DNA from: Ailanthus altissimus | Taxonomy: Eukaryota; Streptophyta; Magnoliopsida; Sapindales; Simaroubaceae | Reading direction: 5' to 3' | NCBI GenBank assembly: GCA_946807835.1 | Contig: OX327703.1 | Span: 9,865,501-9,929,500, forward strand | Length of the DNA stretch: 64,000 nucleotides | Part shown: piece by piece, positions 1-11,112 of the stretch | Layout: the number at the start of each line of letters is the position of its first letter | Position numbering within the stretch: position 1 is the stretch's first letter | The notes under the pieces: generated by a model | The model's database searches: none | What the model was told of the DNA's origin: nothing | The model's input: only the letters and a program-made list of their open reading frames with translations | Program-made: the position numbers and the translations under genes

Positions 1-686
1 ATGTATTATAATTTAGGCTAAAGTTCCTAGCAAGGCTAAGAGATGAACTTTTATGTGTAGTAAATCTACTTCCATGCTTTGATTCGGTGTCAAGAGCTAT
101 AAATGTTGTAAGTTTGGTTTTGATTAAACTCTTATCTATTTTATTTTCTATAATCCAGAGGTTATAATTCTCATATCTCATATATGTTCAGTCATGCTTT
201 TCTTATGTGATTCATGTTGATTTATAATTGTTACTGGTTACATTGTTTTATATGTTAATCTTTTACTGCAATATTGTCAAAATGATATATTGTCGATCTT
301 AGATAACTTGTATAAATAACATGATGTGTGTTAATGTTTGCAAAGAGTTTAACTAAATCAAATACATGTGTTATCAAATATGCTATATATTACATACCTT
401 CCGATTGATTGTTTGGGATGTGAAACTTTCAGTTGAGTTATAAATATCGAATCAAAGTATAGAGTAGATTTATAAAGCATAATTGTGATTCTCAAAGCCT
501 TGCTTAAATCATCATAAGACATTTTTCTCAATTCATAGACAATTCTATCTCATCCGTTTAAATCAATTAACCCTTTGCTACTGCTTTAATATTTTACTTC
601 ACTAACCTATTTTGCCAAGAGCTTCCTCGTGGGATCGACACCTCAATCTATACTGCGATAGCCGCGTTATATTTTGAGCGTAAACA
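1..686 (+). repeat. Athila-family LTR, 3' part, cut by the window start
   Basis: This segment matches the 3' part of the Ath-1 LTRs (about 32050-32813 and 42990-43775) and, reversed, the Ath-2 LTRs. It ends with the shared terminus GAGCGTAAACA at 686. No primer binding site follows, so it is a solo LTR or the 3' LTR of an element lying to the left. It makes a third copy of the LOG-carrying family in or at the edge of this window. Confidence 0.85.
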
Positions 687-1842
687 AATATGTAAAAGAA
701 TATTTCTCTTTATGGTTATAGTCTTTTATTTCTTATTACATACCTCTCATATATATAGGGATCTCCCTTGGGTATTTAGAATTTGATTAGGATTAAGAAA
801 TTAGAGTTTGATTAGGATTTAAGCTAGTAGAGGGACTGCAAGACCCATGGGCTTCTTAGCTCCAACTTAAAAGGACTAGTCCTTATTATCTCATAATACA
901 CCAATTCTTCTAAGTTAACACCAAGCTATTTCACTAAAAGCCAAGGGCTGTATTTTAGTAACCTATGTTATAAAATAAAAACCCATTTAATTAAAGCTCC
1001 ATTTAATTAAATTAGGCTTGGTCTTTAGACTAACAATAACCACTTAATTGACTCTCTAATTGATGTCCATAATTAAAGTTAGGCCTTGCAAAAATGTCTT
1101 GCCTCTTTAATTACTTAATTACCCCTAAGTCACTGAATGCTCTAATGATCACTTTTAATATATCTATATTTGTAAACAAATTTACAAATAAATATTATTA
1201 TTCAATAAATAATTTATTGAATAAACTGTGGCCACAGATTCTAATGATCAAGTACTGCAAACATCTTAGGTGAACATTAATTATTAGATTCTATCTTGCA
1301 AATATATGTTCCTACGACCCATGAAATTATATCTTCAAGTTATTGAGGTTTTGACCGTTTATGTGAATCTCACTCTGTGATAACTCAAAAGATACAATGT
1401 ATGAATGTAAGTTCATTACCTGCTCAAGATTAAGATCAATCAAGCTTATTAAAGCTTTTGTGAATTAAGATCTACGACATTTAGTTAACTAGATCAAAAT
1501 TCATAGGAGTCTTGTTCAATTTATCATATACATTAGTTTCTCTACTCGAAGTCTCTACTTCAATGATCAAAGTAAATCATCCACTATAAGAAGCAGAAAA
1601 ACTACAACCTTACATAATGAAATGCCCTTTTCATTAATAGTTGTGAACATGATTTAATTTATCAAGAACTTGTGATCTATACCCTCTGTATTAGCATCAT
1701 ATGCCTAATATATAGATCACATACTTTATAAATATGGGCTTATCAATGTATGCTCAATCATATGTATGAATAAACGTTATTAATCTAATAAAATGTTATT
1801 ACACATACTTTAAGGGCATAAAATAACATAAAATGTCTAACA
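687..1842 (-). repeat. Copia LTR remnant next to Copia-1
   Basis: About 1.15 kb of AT-rich non-coding DNA that ends at 1841-1842 in CA on the plus strand. Read on the minus strand it begins TGTTAGACATTTTATG, a typical plant copia LTR start. Copia pol remnants of the same orientation follow at once. The other LTR end is not visible because the Athila LTR adjoins at 686. The pol end that should lie next to the LTR is missing, so an internal deletion or a chimeric junction is likely. Confidence 0.6.
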
Positions 1843-4440
1843 CCCAGATGTAGACTCTATATCATCTAGGTCAAACTTGAAGTCTGACTTCGTGCATTTT
1901 CTTATTTGTAAGCCATTTTCTTCATATTAGAGGAACTTATCCTTTGTACCTTCAAGGTACCTCAGGATATGTTTGACTACCATCAAATAGTGGTCACCTG
2001 AATCAGACTGAACTCGGCTTATAACTCTTACAACCAAACTGATATCAGGTCTCAAACACATCATAGTATACATCAATCTGTAAAGAGCTGATGTATTTTG
2101 TGTGTTAGACACTCTAACTTTTTCATCTTCCATCTGTAAAGACACTCTCCTTGAAAGATGAACATTATGTCTATTAATGTGAAATGATTTAGAAGAGTTC
2201 TATCAGCTTTCTAGCTCTATCTCTATAAAGCTTTATACTTAGTATAAAGAAAGCCTCTCCCAAATCTTTTATGAAGAAATTCTTACGAGTTACTTCTGAC
2301 CGATTATAACATATTGACATCATTCTTAATGACCATTATATCATCAACAAAGAGCATCAAGAAGACTATCGTGCTCCCACTGACCTTTCTAGCACACAAG
2401 ACCAGAAGTCTAGCTAGATATAAAACCTTCAGGTTGTTCCATGAATATCTCTAACTTAAGGTATCCATTTCAAAATTCCGTCATTACATCCATCTGCTAA
2501 ACTTTAAAGTCATAATATGCTGCAAGAGCTAATAAAATACTAATCAACTTTAGCATCAATATTGGTCCAAATACTTTCTGTTATTTGATTCCAGATCATT
2601 AAGGATTACCTTTCCAAAACCAATATAGAGCCTAGAAGGTCTTTACCTTCCTTCTGGCTTCCACTACCTCTTTGTAAACTCTTTACTACCAATGAGAACA
2701 ATTCCCATAGGTAGCTTAACCAAGTCTAAAACTTGATACTGATGCTTAGAGTTAATATTGTTTTAATGGATTTTTGCCGGTTCTCAAATCGATGTATAAC
2801 ATCGACTCCATATAGGTAAATGATAATTTTCTTCTACCAAGAAAACTCCAAGTTCATCTTCAGGTATCATCCATACCTAAAAGGTGACCTAGATATCCTT
2901 TCCAATCATTTAGAGGTGTACTAGAAGGTCACTGTTTAATTGAGCCTAAGTTCTCATGCTTAGTTTATTGATTTCTAGATTGACTTCACTAAGATCAATC
3001 TTTCTATAATTCCCACGATTCATGAGAAACTATTCCTTAAGGATAGCGGTCTACTGAGAAACGAACACACTTTGCTACTCTAAATCATAGAACTAGTATC
3101 CTATTGAATTCATAGGATACACAATGAACCTATACATGTACCTCTTAAGTGTTGTTATCCTGCTGAGTAACTCTTACAAAACAAGATACCCTGCTACGTA
3201 ACTCTTATGTAAGCAAGACAACCCTAAGTTTTCACTTATTTAAGATACGACTTCCTTCATTTATGTATCACATACGAAATAGAAGGAACAACTTCTAATG
3301 GAACTTTACTTAATAAGCAACTGTATTTGGAGCATATTCTCACAGATATAGAGCGGTAACACTCATTATCAATTAGACCATATCTAATAAAGTCCAATTC
3401 CTCCTCACCAAAACATCATTATGTTGTAGAGTACCGGGAGGACTATAATGAGGGAGAATCTCATTCTTCCTTAAATAAACGAGGAACTTGCTGTTAATAT
3501 ACTTACTACCTCGATCTAATTGAAAGGTGTAATATACATTATGGTATGTTTGGTCATCTTTATGAATATATTGTTTCTAAACTGGTTAAGTCTTTATGAT
3601 TAGATTAAAAATCTAACCAACCTTAACCAGATGGATAAGCGTCTCACACTTATATAACCTAAACTTATATACCATTGCTCCGTTTCATTTAAGGATTCTG
3701 ATCTACAGACATTTCTAATTGTATTTAATGTCCATTTATTAACTGACATTTAGCTAATAAAATATCATACTTATTATGAATACAACAGTTGTATTGCATA
3801 CAAGAAGTAAGTCAAGTTGCCCAACAACTTGGACCTGTAAGAAATCACCATTTCTTACTCTTAACTTTACTTCTACAAGCTGTAATATTCAAGTCTCTCT
3901 CAATCCCTGTAACATATTGCAGCTATGAGAGGGACATACAGCATCTCATACCTAGCTTGAACTTGTATCAAATGCCCTAGAAAGGTCTATGTTTGTCAAA
4001 CATAAACCTGTAGTAGTCTTCCTAACAATTATAAGGCTTCTAGGGTAATTGAATTTCCAATACCCAACCTTACTGTAGTGGAAACACTTTCTATCTACAC
4101 GTTCTCTTATTGATCTTTGGATAAAGGTTTCCTCTGAGGATTTATCTTGGGTATTTTCCTCATCTTCTTCTCTTTACACATCTAGACTTACCAGATATAC
4201 TTGGAGTAAAAGATTACACCCTTAATAAAGAGGGTCACACCCCTTCTATTCAAATCCTCTTAAGAGGTATTATCAAAATTACCTTACGGCAAACTCTGAT
4301 CAACAATAAATCAAATATCTTTTGAATTCAGAATACTTTTAAGATTCATCCACCAATCAGAGTAATTCCTAGTACCCTAGAGTTGGACTGTATCAACTAT
4401 ACACACTAACTGGTTTGCAGTGGCCATTAGACTTGACAGG
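1843..4440 (-). pseudogene. Copia-1 gag-pol remnant (broken)
   Basis: Heavily decayed Ty1/copia polyprotein, read from right (gag) to left (RNase H) on the minus strand. Recognisable pieces are an RT to RNase H segment at 1927-2145 with the landmarks CLRPDIS and LRYLEGTKDKF, the RT active-site region near 2330-2380 (F-V-D-D), integrase remains at about 2900-3600, and a GAG-pre-integrase segment near 3600-3700. Much of it aligns by eye with Copia-2 (26900-30340). Many stops and frameshifts interrupt every domain, so no product is expected. The RNase H end is joined directly to the LTR at 1842, with the last ~400 bases of a normal pol missing. Confidence 0.75.
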
Positions 4441-5523
4441 CCAAAATAAGGGGAGATGTGAGTGGAATGGTTATTAAATCGCTAATAAACATTTTAAATT
4501 ATGGGTATACTAATTATACATTTCGATTTAAAATGCCCTCCCACTGCTTTACATAATCCCGGTAATCTCTCAAATGGGAAGACGATAGTTTAAACTCTTT
4601 TAAACGAAACAGTGGGAAGTAGATCCCATTGAAATTTACTCGGGCCTCACGCTATAGTAATATTGGCCTTTGTAAACCCAACAGGTAGACTACATTTGTC
4701 AATTGCATCTCATGCAACTCTTACCACTTGATCCTGAATACACCTTATCCTCACGCTGTAGCAATATTAGGTAAGTATATTCCAGATTAACTTGTAAATA
4801 ATCAAATATATGCTACCGATACTACCCTCACGCTGTAGCAATATTGGGCAATACTTTTGCATAGTCTAATCTCATGTTTAACCTGTATAGTCCAAGCCCA
4901 ACCGACCAAGTCTCTCACATTATAGCAATATTAGGAAAAGACCAACGTGACTCATCTAACACCGTATTGACAAGACAGATCAGAATAAAATATTATCTCA
5001 TAATATAATATTCTTCAATCTTATTAAGAGATATTTTTGTATCCTTGGTCTCTATTCTCCTAGGAATGGTGATTCTCAATTAATCAATTTTTCTATGTAA
5101 GCACAACTAATCCCCACCAGTAGGGCTTCCATTGGGGTTACCAATACAGAAAAATTAATTTTGATTTATAATGCAGACCGATAACTCGTTATCACTGCAT
5201 CTCATAAACCCTAATTTATAATGTAGACTGATAAGTTTTATCACTACATCTCATAAATCTACACGTGCAAAATTAATTTTCAAACACTGTTCAAAATCAC
5301 TGTAACTATGAACTACAAAAAAAAAAAAAAAAACTGTTGATGTGAAACTGTTCAAGTGAACAGTATGCTGCCGCGGCGCCAGCCCCTTGGCGCTACAGTG
5401 CCCAGTACTTTCCCTTTGGCATACCCATTTTAACACTTGAAACGCACCATTTATACTAGGCCTTTTGCATCCATTCACTCACACAACACTCAAATATGTC
5501 CTAAATGGCTTTGATACCATTTT
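4441..5523 (-). other. Copia-1 5' leader with a four-fold repeated motif
   Basis: Non-coding leader between gag and the 5' LTR of the minus-strand Copia-1. A roughly 22-base motif (plus strand CTCACGCTGTAGCAATATT) occurs at about 4647, 4753, 4828 and 4915. A 45-50 base unit is tandemly doubled at about 5165-5258. There is an A17 run near 5318 and a GC-rich tract near 5365-5415. The same leader architecture recurs in Copia-2 (30390-31270) and Copia-B (46300-46560). No ORF of note. Confidence 0.6.
5508..5519 (-). other. Primer binding site, initiator tRNA-Met type (Copia-1)
   Basis: The minus strand reads TGGTATCAAAGC, close to the plant copia site TGGTATCAGAGC. It lies 4 bases inside the LTR boundary at 5524. 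Confidence 0.75.
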
Positions 5524-6162
5524 TGTCAGGGATCTAATACATATGTTGTATGCATGTGTTATTGTGTCTATTGCCTAAAATACGTATCTTATACATATTT
5601 AAACGCGACGGAAGAGTAAATCATGAAATAAACATAATAAATAAATATATTAATTATATTAATATATTAGTAAAGGTTGAGAACTCACTTTAACGTGTAA
5701 TGTTATACACATATTTTTTTCAGAGTTTGCATGGATACCAACTCGTAGGCAGTTCTAGTCACCAACACAGTGGGCTTGGTGAGTTAGAACAGCAGCTCTA
5801 TACACAGCACTGGATTTAACTCTTAAACCCCAAAATGGCCGGATGTGCTTTCATCAATTTCTCTAAAAGGATAAGAAATGGAGAGTTTGAAGTAATCCAC
5901 CATTGCTTCAAATAAAACCATAGAGAAAAATGAAACAATTTCATTTTTTCTTCCTTTCCTTCGGTTTCTTTTTCTTTCTCTTTTCTCTCCATTTTCGTTT
6001 CTTTTTCTCTCGGCCAAAATGGCCAACGCCCATCCAAACTCATCTCTCTCTCTTTATAAATATATATATGTATATATCTAATATATGTAAAATAATAATA
6101 TAATAATATAATATGAATAATGGGTGCCAACTATTTGGCACCAAAAATATAATATTATATCA
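5524..6162 (-). repeat. Copia-1 5' LTR, truncated
   Basis: It starts (plus strand) TGTCAGGGATC just beyond the primer site. It is the reverse complement of the LTR end at about 49500-50169, sharing the segment on the GGGCTTGGTGAG side (5770-5780 versus 49905-49915). The LTR stops near 6162, where a SINE and unrelated copia sequence begin. Lysine-rich or hydrophobic reading frames in here are low-complexity artefacts. Confidence 0.7.
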
Positions 6163-6366
6163 GGCTGATGGGTACAAAGACGAACCTCTAAAAGCCTATA
6201 AAGCCTCCATGGAGATGGGGGCGGGGGTTCGATTCCTTGGGGGTACAGGTAACCTGAACTGGTTGTGTGGGTGCGCCAGTGCCTGACTAATGGTGACTAG
6301 TGGGGGATGGTGATCCTAGTGCTGGTTGGACTAAAAGGTCAATAAGCACCACACAGCCTAACACTA
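6163..6366 (+). mobile_element. tRNA-derived SINE copy
   Basis: It contains an A-box-like GCTGATGGGTAC near 6164 and a perfect pol III B box GGTTCGATTCC at 6226-6236, about 50 bases apart as in tRNA-derived SINEs. It shares its body with copies at 20963-21137 (reverse) and 21221-21415. The 3' end (CACACAGCCTAACACTA) matches the ends of the others. It lies exactly at the junction between the Copia-1 LTR and a plus-strand copia pol fragment. Confidence 0.7.
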
Positions 6367-6374
6367 ATATACTA

Positions 6375-7060
6375 TATACATCAGCCAGAGTTAGCTTGAT
6401 GTATGCTATGTTATGTATGAGACCCAGATTTGGATGGTTGTAAGTGTTAAGAGCCGGTATCGGTCTGATCCAGGTAATGACCATTAAAAGACCATGAAAC
6501 ATGTATAAAAGAACTGAGAGGTACAAAGGATAAGTTTTTTATTTATGAAGAAAGTTAATTACATGTGAGAGGATACACAGACTCAAACTTTCAATCTAGT
6601 CAAGATGATAAAAAATCTACATCTGGTTTTGTAATTTTTTAAAATGATACTACAATTAGTTGAGAATGCAATTTAGATATCCACAGTTGATTCTACCTTG
6701 GAACCAAAATATGTTGTAGCTTGAGAAGCCTGTAAAAGAAGTTCTGTGGATATTCAAGTTACTTGCAAAGCTTAGAATAGTTCCAAGCTCAGTGGATCCT
6801 ATCCCACTATAATGTAACTATAACGAGGCAAATGTTCAAGCAAAGAAGCAAAACGGTACACCAAAATTCTGATCATGTGGACTTTGAATACCACAAAATT
6901 AGAAAGTTCTTGGCTATTAAAGATGTAACAGTATCTAGGATACATTTTTGGCATAATGTAGTGAACTCACTCAGGCCTTAACTTTTAGGGGGTTTGAAAA
7001 ACACCTAGAGTCGATAGATATGAGATATCATCTTTAATGGAACTAAAGCAAGTTGAACTT
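6375..7060 (+). pseudogene. Copia RT/RNase H 3' end (broken)
   Basis: Plus-strand remnant of the last part of a copia pol. It begins in RT (residues like SLMYAMLCMRP near 6390-6425), passes the copia RT to RNase H linker (RGTKDKF-like near 6510) and ends in RNase H (KKSTSGF-like near 6610, then a segment like ADVFTK-WHNVV near 6900-6975). Several frameshifts and stops are present. It runs directly into a purine-rich tract and the LTR at 7061, so it is the 3' end of a 5'-truncated element. Confidence 0.75.
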
Positions 7061-9178
7061 TGTTAGATATAGTATTTACATGCTATTTCAATATTGTATA
7101 AATATTAATTATTTAATATTTATACAATAAATATTTTGAATAAAATCGTTAATATTAAATAATATATGGTAAGATGTTTGAACGTTTCAGACATTGTATG
7201 ATCGGAAAGAGTTCAGATCTGGTTTAAAGGAGTTCAGATCAGTACTAAGAATTAGCAATGCTAAGAGTTATAAATATTAAGAGTTAGCACTGCTAAGAGT
7301 TAGCAGGTTATAAGAATTAGCGAAATCTAAAGAATTAGAGCCTTATCTAAAATAGGACAAAAATCTGAGAATATATTAGTAATGACATAATTGCAATAAG
7401 TCACAAATAGTGCTAGGAAATGTCATTTACAAGTATGTTATTAAACTTTATGTTCCTGATCTATTTTCACTGATGCAGGTTTGTCGACGAAGACTTTATT
7501 ATATATAGATCAGCATTTATCTATATTCGGATGGTCTAGATAGCTAGTCTTAGCAAACCATGAGTTTAATGGAAGCTGGTATAGGGAAATGGGTATTCAG
7601 TAAGGATTGGATACTGAACAGGCTCAATGAGGACCTCTAATAGACATCCCGTAAAGCCATCAATAGAAGGTCTTTTCTGAGTAGTATTCATTATCCTTTG
7701 ACCTGAGTATCACAATGGGCTTATGAGTGATCTACCATACTTAGGTTCCACACATATCAGAGGCCTTTCATGGTCTGACCACTGGGTGTCGCTAGGTATA
7801 ATTTGATGCTCACAGATCCGATGTGTGTAGATATAGGATCTATAGCTCATATTGGTGAATTATATTTTCTAATACTTTAATATTTTTTTTTTCAGGAAGT
7901 CTTATGGCCATAAGCATAAAACCTAAGAAAGAGTTTTTCGTGAGATAAGTAATATCACAAAAGTGTTCACAAATATTATTTATAGGACTATGAATCTAGA
8001 GATAAGTTCATGGTCGAGCAAATGGAGACTTGATGGTGATTATCTATGCCTCCGCTTTTTTAAGATATAAGTGACAGAGGAATTATACGAATATATATTA
8101 ACCTCAACTTATATGGTTCAATGCACCATTCTATAATATCCGTAAGGTGTGTGTAGGGTATTGTTTACGAACTTACGAAAGAGTTCTGTAAGAAAAATAA
8201 GTGTGAACCTAGGAAGTCTCACAATATGACGTATACTCGTTGAGCACTAGAGTAGCGCATTGAGTCGAATGGTTCGATCTAGGAAGATTTTGGAAATTAG
8301 GAATTGTTTTAAGTTCTCTAAAAAAGCTAGCAGGGTTTAAATGTTAAGCCTAGAAGCTTGACAAGTGGCTAGTGATAATTGATCACTTACCACCACCCCA
8401 CGTTGCCAATTTATCAAAACAAAGGCATGATTGATGCCTTAAATAGTTGGCAAAGGCAATTTCACCACTTCACTTAAATGGCCTTTCGACAACAATAGTA
8501 TTCAACCACTATAAAAGTAAAAGGCCACCTCTTATATGAATTGCCACACTTGATATTTAAAGGGCACATGTCCTTTATCAAATAGGAGGTGTAAATTGAA
8601 AAGTGTTTGTGCAATTTAAAAGTGCATTTGAAAAAATGTGTATGTGTGGTATTCAGCCATGAAGAATAAACAAATTGTTATAGTTACAATTGGTGTATTT
8701 AAAGGTTACTATATTACAAATTGTTTACACTATAAAGTGGCCTTAAGTTTAATGTAAATTCGGCAAGGTTTTGTTAAGCATTGTAAGAGTTACAAAACAG
8801 TTAGGTAAAAGAAAAATACAAAAAGAAAATAGTTTTCTTTCTTTCTTCTTTAACTAACTGAGAGACGAAAATAATAAAACCAAAGAGTTGCTTCAATTCT
8901 AGCTAAATTAAATGCTACTATTTTAGCTCCACAATCCCACAGATGTTGTGTACTAGAATTGCTCGCGGGATTACTTCAGGGTGAACTTTGGTAACAGAGA
9001 ATACCCTGAATCATCTTCAAGGGTAATTTCTAATCTCATTAGTGTAATGTGTCTTATATTCAATATGTGTATATTGCAATAAGAAATTAGATTTCCTTTT
9101 TTCGTTGCATTAATTTGTATGAGACATGCAATAATTAAAATTAAAAATTACAATATACACACTTGCACCCTACGAACA
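7061..9178 (+). repeat. Copia 3' LTR (about 2.1 kb)
   Basis: It starts TGTTAGATATAG after a degenerate polypurine tract (AAGCAAGTTGAACTT) and ends near CCTACGAACA. It shares long stretches with the reverse complement of the Copia-2 LTRs and with the LTR at 50645, including the repeated AGTTCAGATC and TAAGAGTTAGC segments. The length matches Copia-2 LTRs (2203 and 2290 bp). No primer site follows, in keeping with a 3' LTR. The 216 bases from 9179 to 9394 hold nothing I can name. Confidence 0.75.
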
Positions 9179-9394
9179 ACACACTAATAATTTTAATAGT
9201 CATATTTTCTTATGCGGCACAATTTGATAACCGTTTAAACACTTATGCCAGGTAGGCCTAAGGTTTACATATCAAGAACACTTCATTACCAAGACTCAAC
9301 AATTAAAAACTGAGGAAATGTTCTTGGGTTGAGCATTGTCATAAAGTTTTCTTTACCAATAAGTTAATACTAAAAACTAACGGACTCTTGTTCT

Positions 9395-10858
9395 TAATGG
9401 GTGTATTTTATACTTGTTATTTTCACTTTCTTAGGCTTAGCATTTGTTCATTTTAAGTATAATTTTTAGTTTTTTTATGTACGTTATTATTATTTTTTTG
9501 TTTTGAGCCAATGAAGCTATCTAGGATTAAAATCCAAAAAGAACAAAGCAAAAATATAAAATTTAAATCAAACCTTATGTCACAACCCCAAAAATCAAAC
9601 TACAATGTTGGAGATGCCAAAAGAATCAAATTTAGGCAGAAAAGCAAGGTTATATCACTAGGAATTAGCACCACAATAATAGAATTAACTATTGTACTGC
9701 TACAGTACCTAGAATAGTACTAGAACATGTTAACAGAAAGTTAGCGCTGCAATGCTAGAAATAAGCACTATAATGCTAGGTGTGGTAGAAAGTGAGCATT
9801 GTGGTGCTATGAAGCTGATGTCGTGGTTGAAGAATTTATTAGTTTAATGTCACAACATTGGGAAGCTAAAGCCATAAAGCTAGACATTGGAAAAAAAAAC
9901 CCTAGTCTGACTTGAACTCGAAGTAGTTCCCAAACTTGAAGATGAAAGCCTTTAAATAGAGGACAAAAAGCCTATTTCAAGGGACTAGAACAAGAAAGGA
10001 GTGAAAGCTATATAGAGAATAACTTTTTAGGAGTTTAGAGCAAACTTTGGTTGAATCAAAGAGAGAAAATCAAGAAAGAAGATATTAAAGGCAGAAGAAT
10101 TCAGAGCATCATAGCTTTGCATCTTTACTCTTTATCTTTCTTAGTTTATATTATCTCTATGATGTTAAACTTAGTATCCTCTATAACGTTTTATTTCATT
10201 ATGAGCCAAATTCTTTATCTAGGTTTTAATTTGAACTCAATATGCAGCTTGAATTGATTTACTTTCCCTTAGTTTATAAAGTTAATGATGAATTATTCAT
10301 TATATTATGTGTTTAATACTTCTAACTATTTGATCACTAATTAGACCGATTTGGAAATCTTAATGAACTTGGAAAAGAGAGTTTTTTTGTTGGCATTGAA
10401 TAAATTGATATATAATCATTGTGTAAAAGCTTTAAGTTTTGTGGAAGATAAGTATTTACTTATATGGCACAGATAACTAATTAGGTAAGGTATTTTTACT
10501 TGACCATAAAAAATGGCTTATAAAGATATTAGGTTTCTTGGTTAACAATTCATTATGATGGATTAAATTAAGGGGAGTAATTAAGATTCAAGTCAAGTAT
10601 TAAAGGATAATTATAATCTTAGACTTTTTTTATATTAGTGAATTTATCGTTGTTTTTCTTTCTCTTTTGCTTGTTTTTGTTTATTATTTAGTTTAGATTT
10701 TATTCTTTTGAGTTGCTAATGGTTGAATAAGAATAAGAAGATAAAATTTTAGTACTTAACGAATTTATTAATAATTGGTCATGGGAATGATATTATACTC
10801 ATTTTTATATTTTACTTATTTGCGATAATGTGCAGTTGCATCTTTTAATCATACAACA
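9395..10858 (+). repeat. Gyp-A 5' LTR
   Basis: It begins TAATGGGTGTATTTTATAC (TG mutated to TA) and ends CATACAACA. It aligns over its length with 16664-18130. It contains a GC-richer tract at about 9720-9830 with recurring GCGCTGCA-like words, of the kind seen in other LTRs and leaders of this window. Short reading frames inside (for example 9511-9717 and 10051-10257) have no counterpart in the other LTR and are not genes. Confidence 0.88.
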
Positions 10859-10864
10859 AGGTTT

Positions 10865-10882
10865 TGGCGCCGATCTCGGGGA
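10865..10882 (+). other. Primer binding site, tRNA-Asp type (Gyp-A)
   Basis: TGGCGCCGATCTCGGGGA lies 6 bases after the LTR end. It differs at three positions from the site in Ath-2 (TGGCGCCGTTGCCGGGGA). Confidence 0.8.
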
Positions 10883-11112
10883 ATTATTTATTATTTTTGT
10901 TAATACTAGTATCAATTTATCTTATTCTTAATTTAAACCTTTCTATTTTTGTTTTATAGTTACTGTTACCTTTTTTAATTTTACAATTACTTTTTAGCCG
11001 TTTAAGCAACGTTCAAGAAGTTTTGAATTAGTTTTTTTTTTATATAGATATTGAGCAAACCTTGAGAAGAATTCATCAAGAAAGAAATTAAATTCAACAT
11101 GAATAATATATA

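Noticed and set aside
4640..4940. CRISPR-like array, given the regularly spaced repeats
   Set aside because: The repeats are few, imperfect and unevenly spaced, sit in a retrotransposon leader, and the sequence is from a plant.
5816..6130. Minus-strand ORF rich in Lys/Glu and hydrophobics, possible small protein
   Set aside because: It lies inside a copia LTR and reads low-complexity CTTTTTCTTTC-type sequence. The related LTR near 49605-49811 gives a different translation.
6163..6366. A tRNA gene, given the perfect B box GGTTCGATTCC
   Set aside because: No cloverleaf or CCA-proximal acceptor stem can be formed, and the unit recurs as a dispersed 175-205 bp repeat, so it is a SINE.
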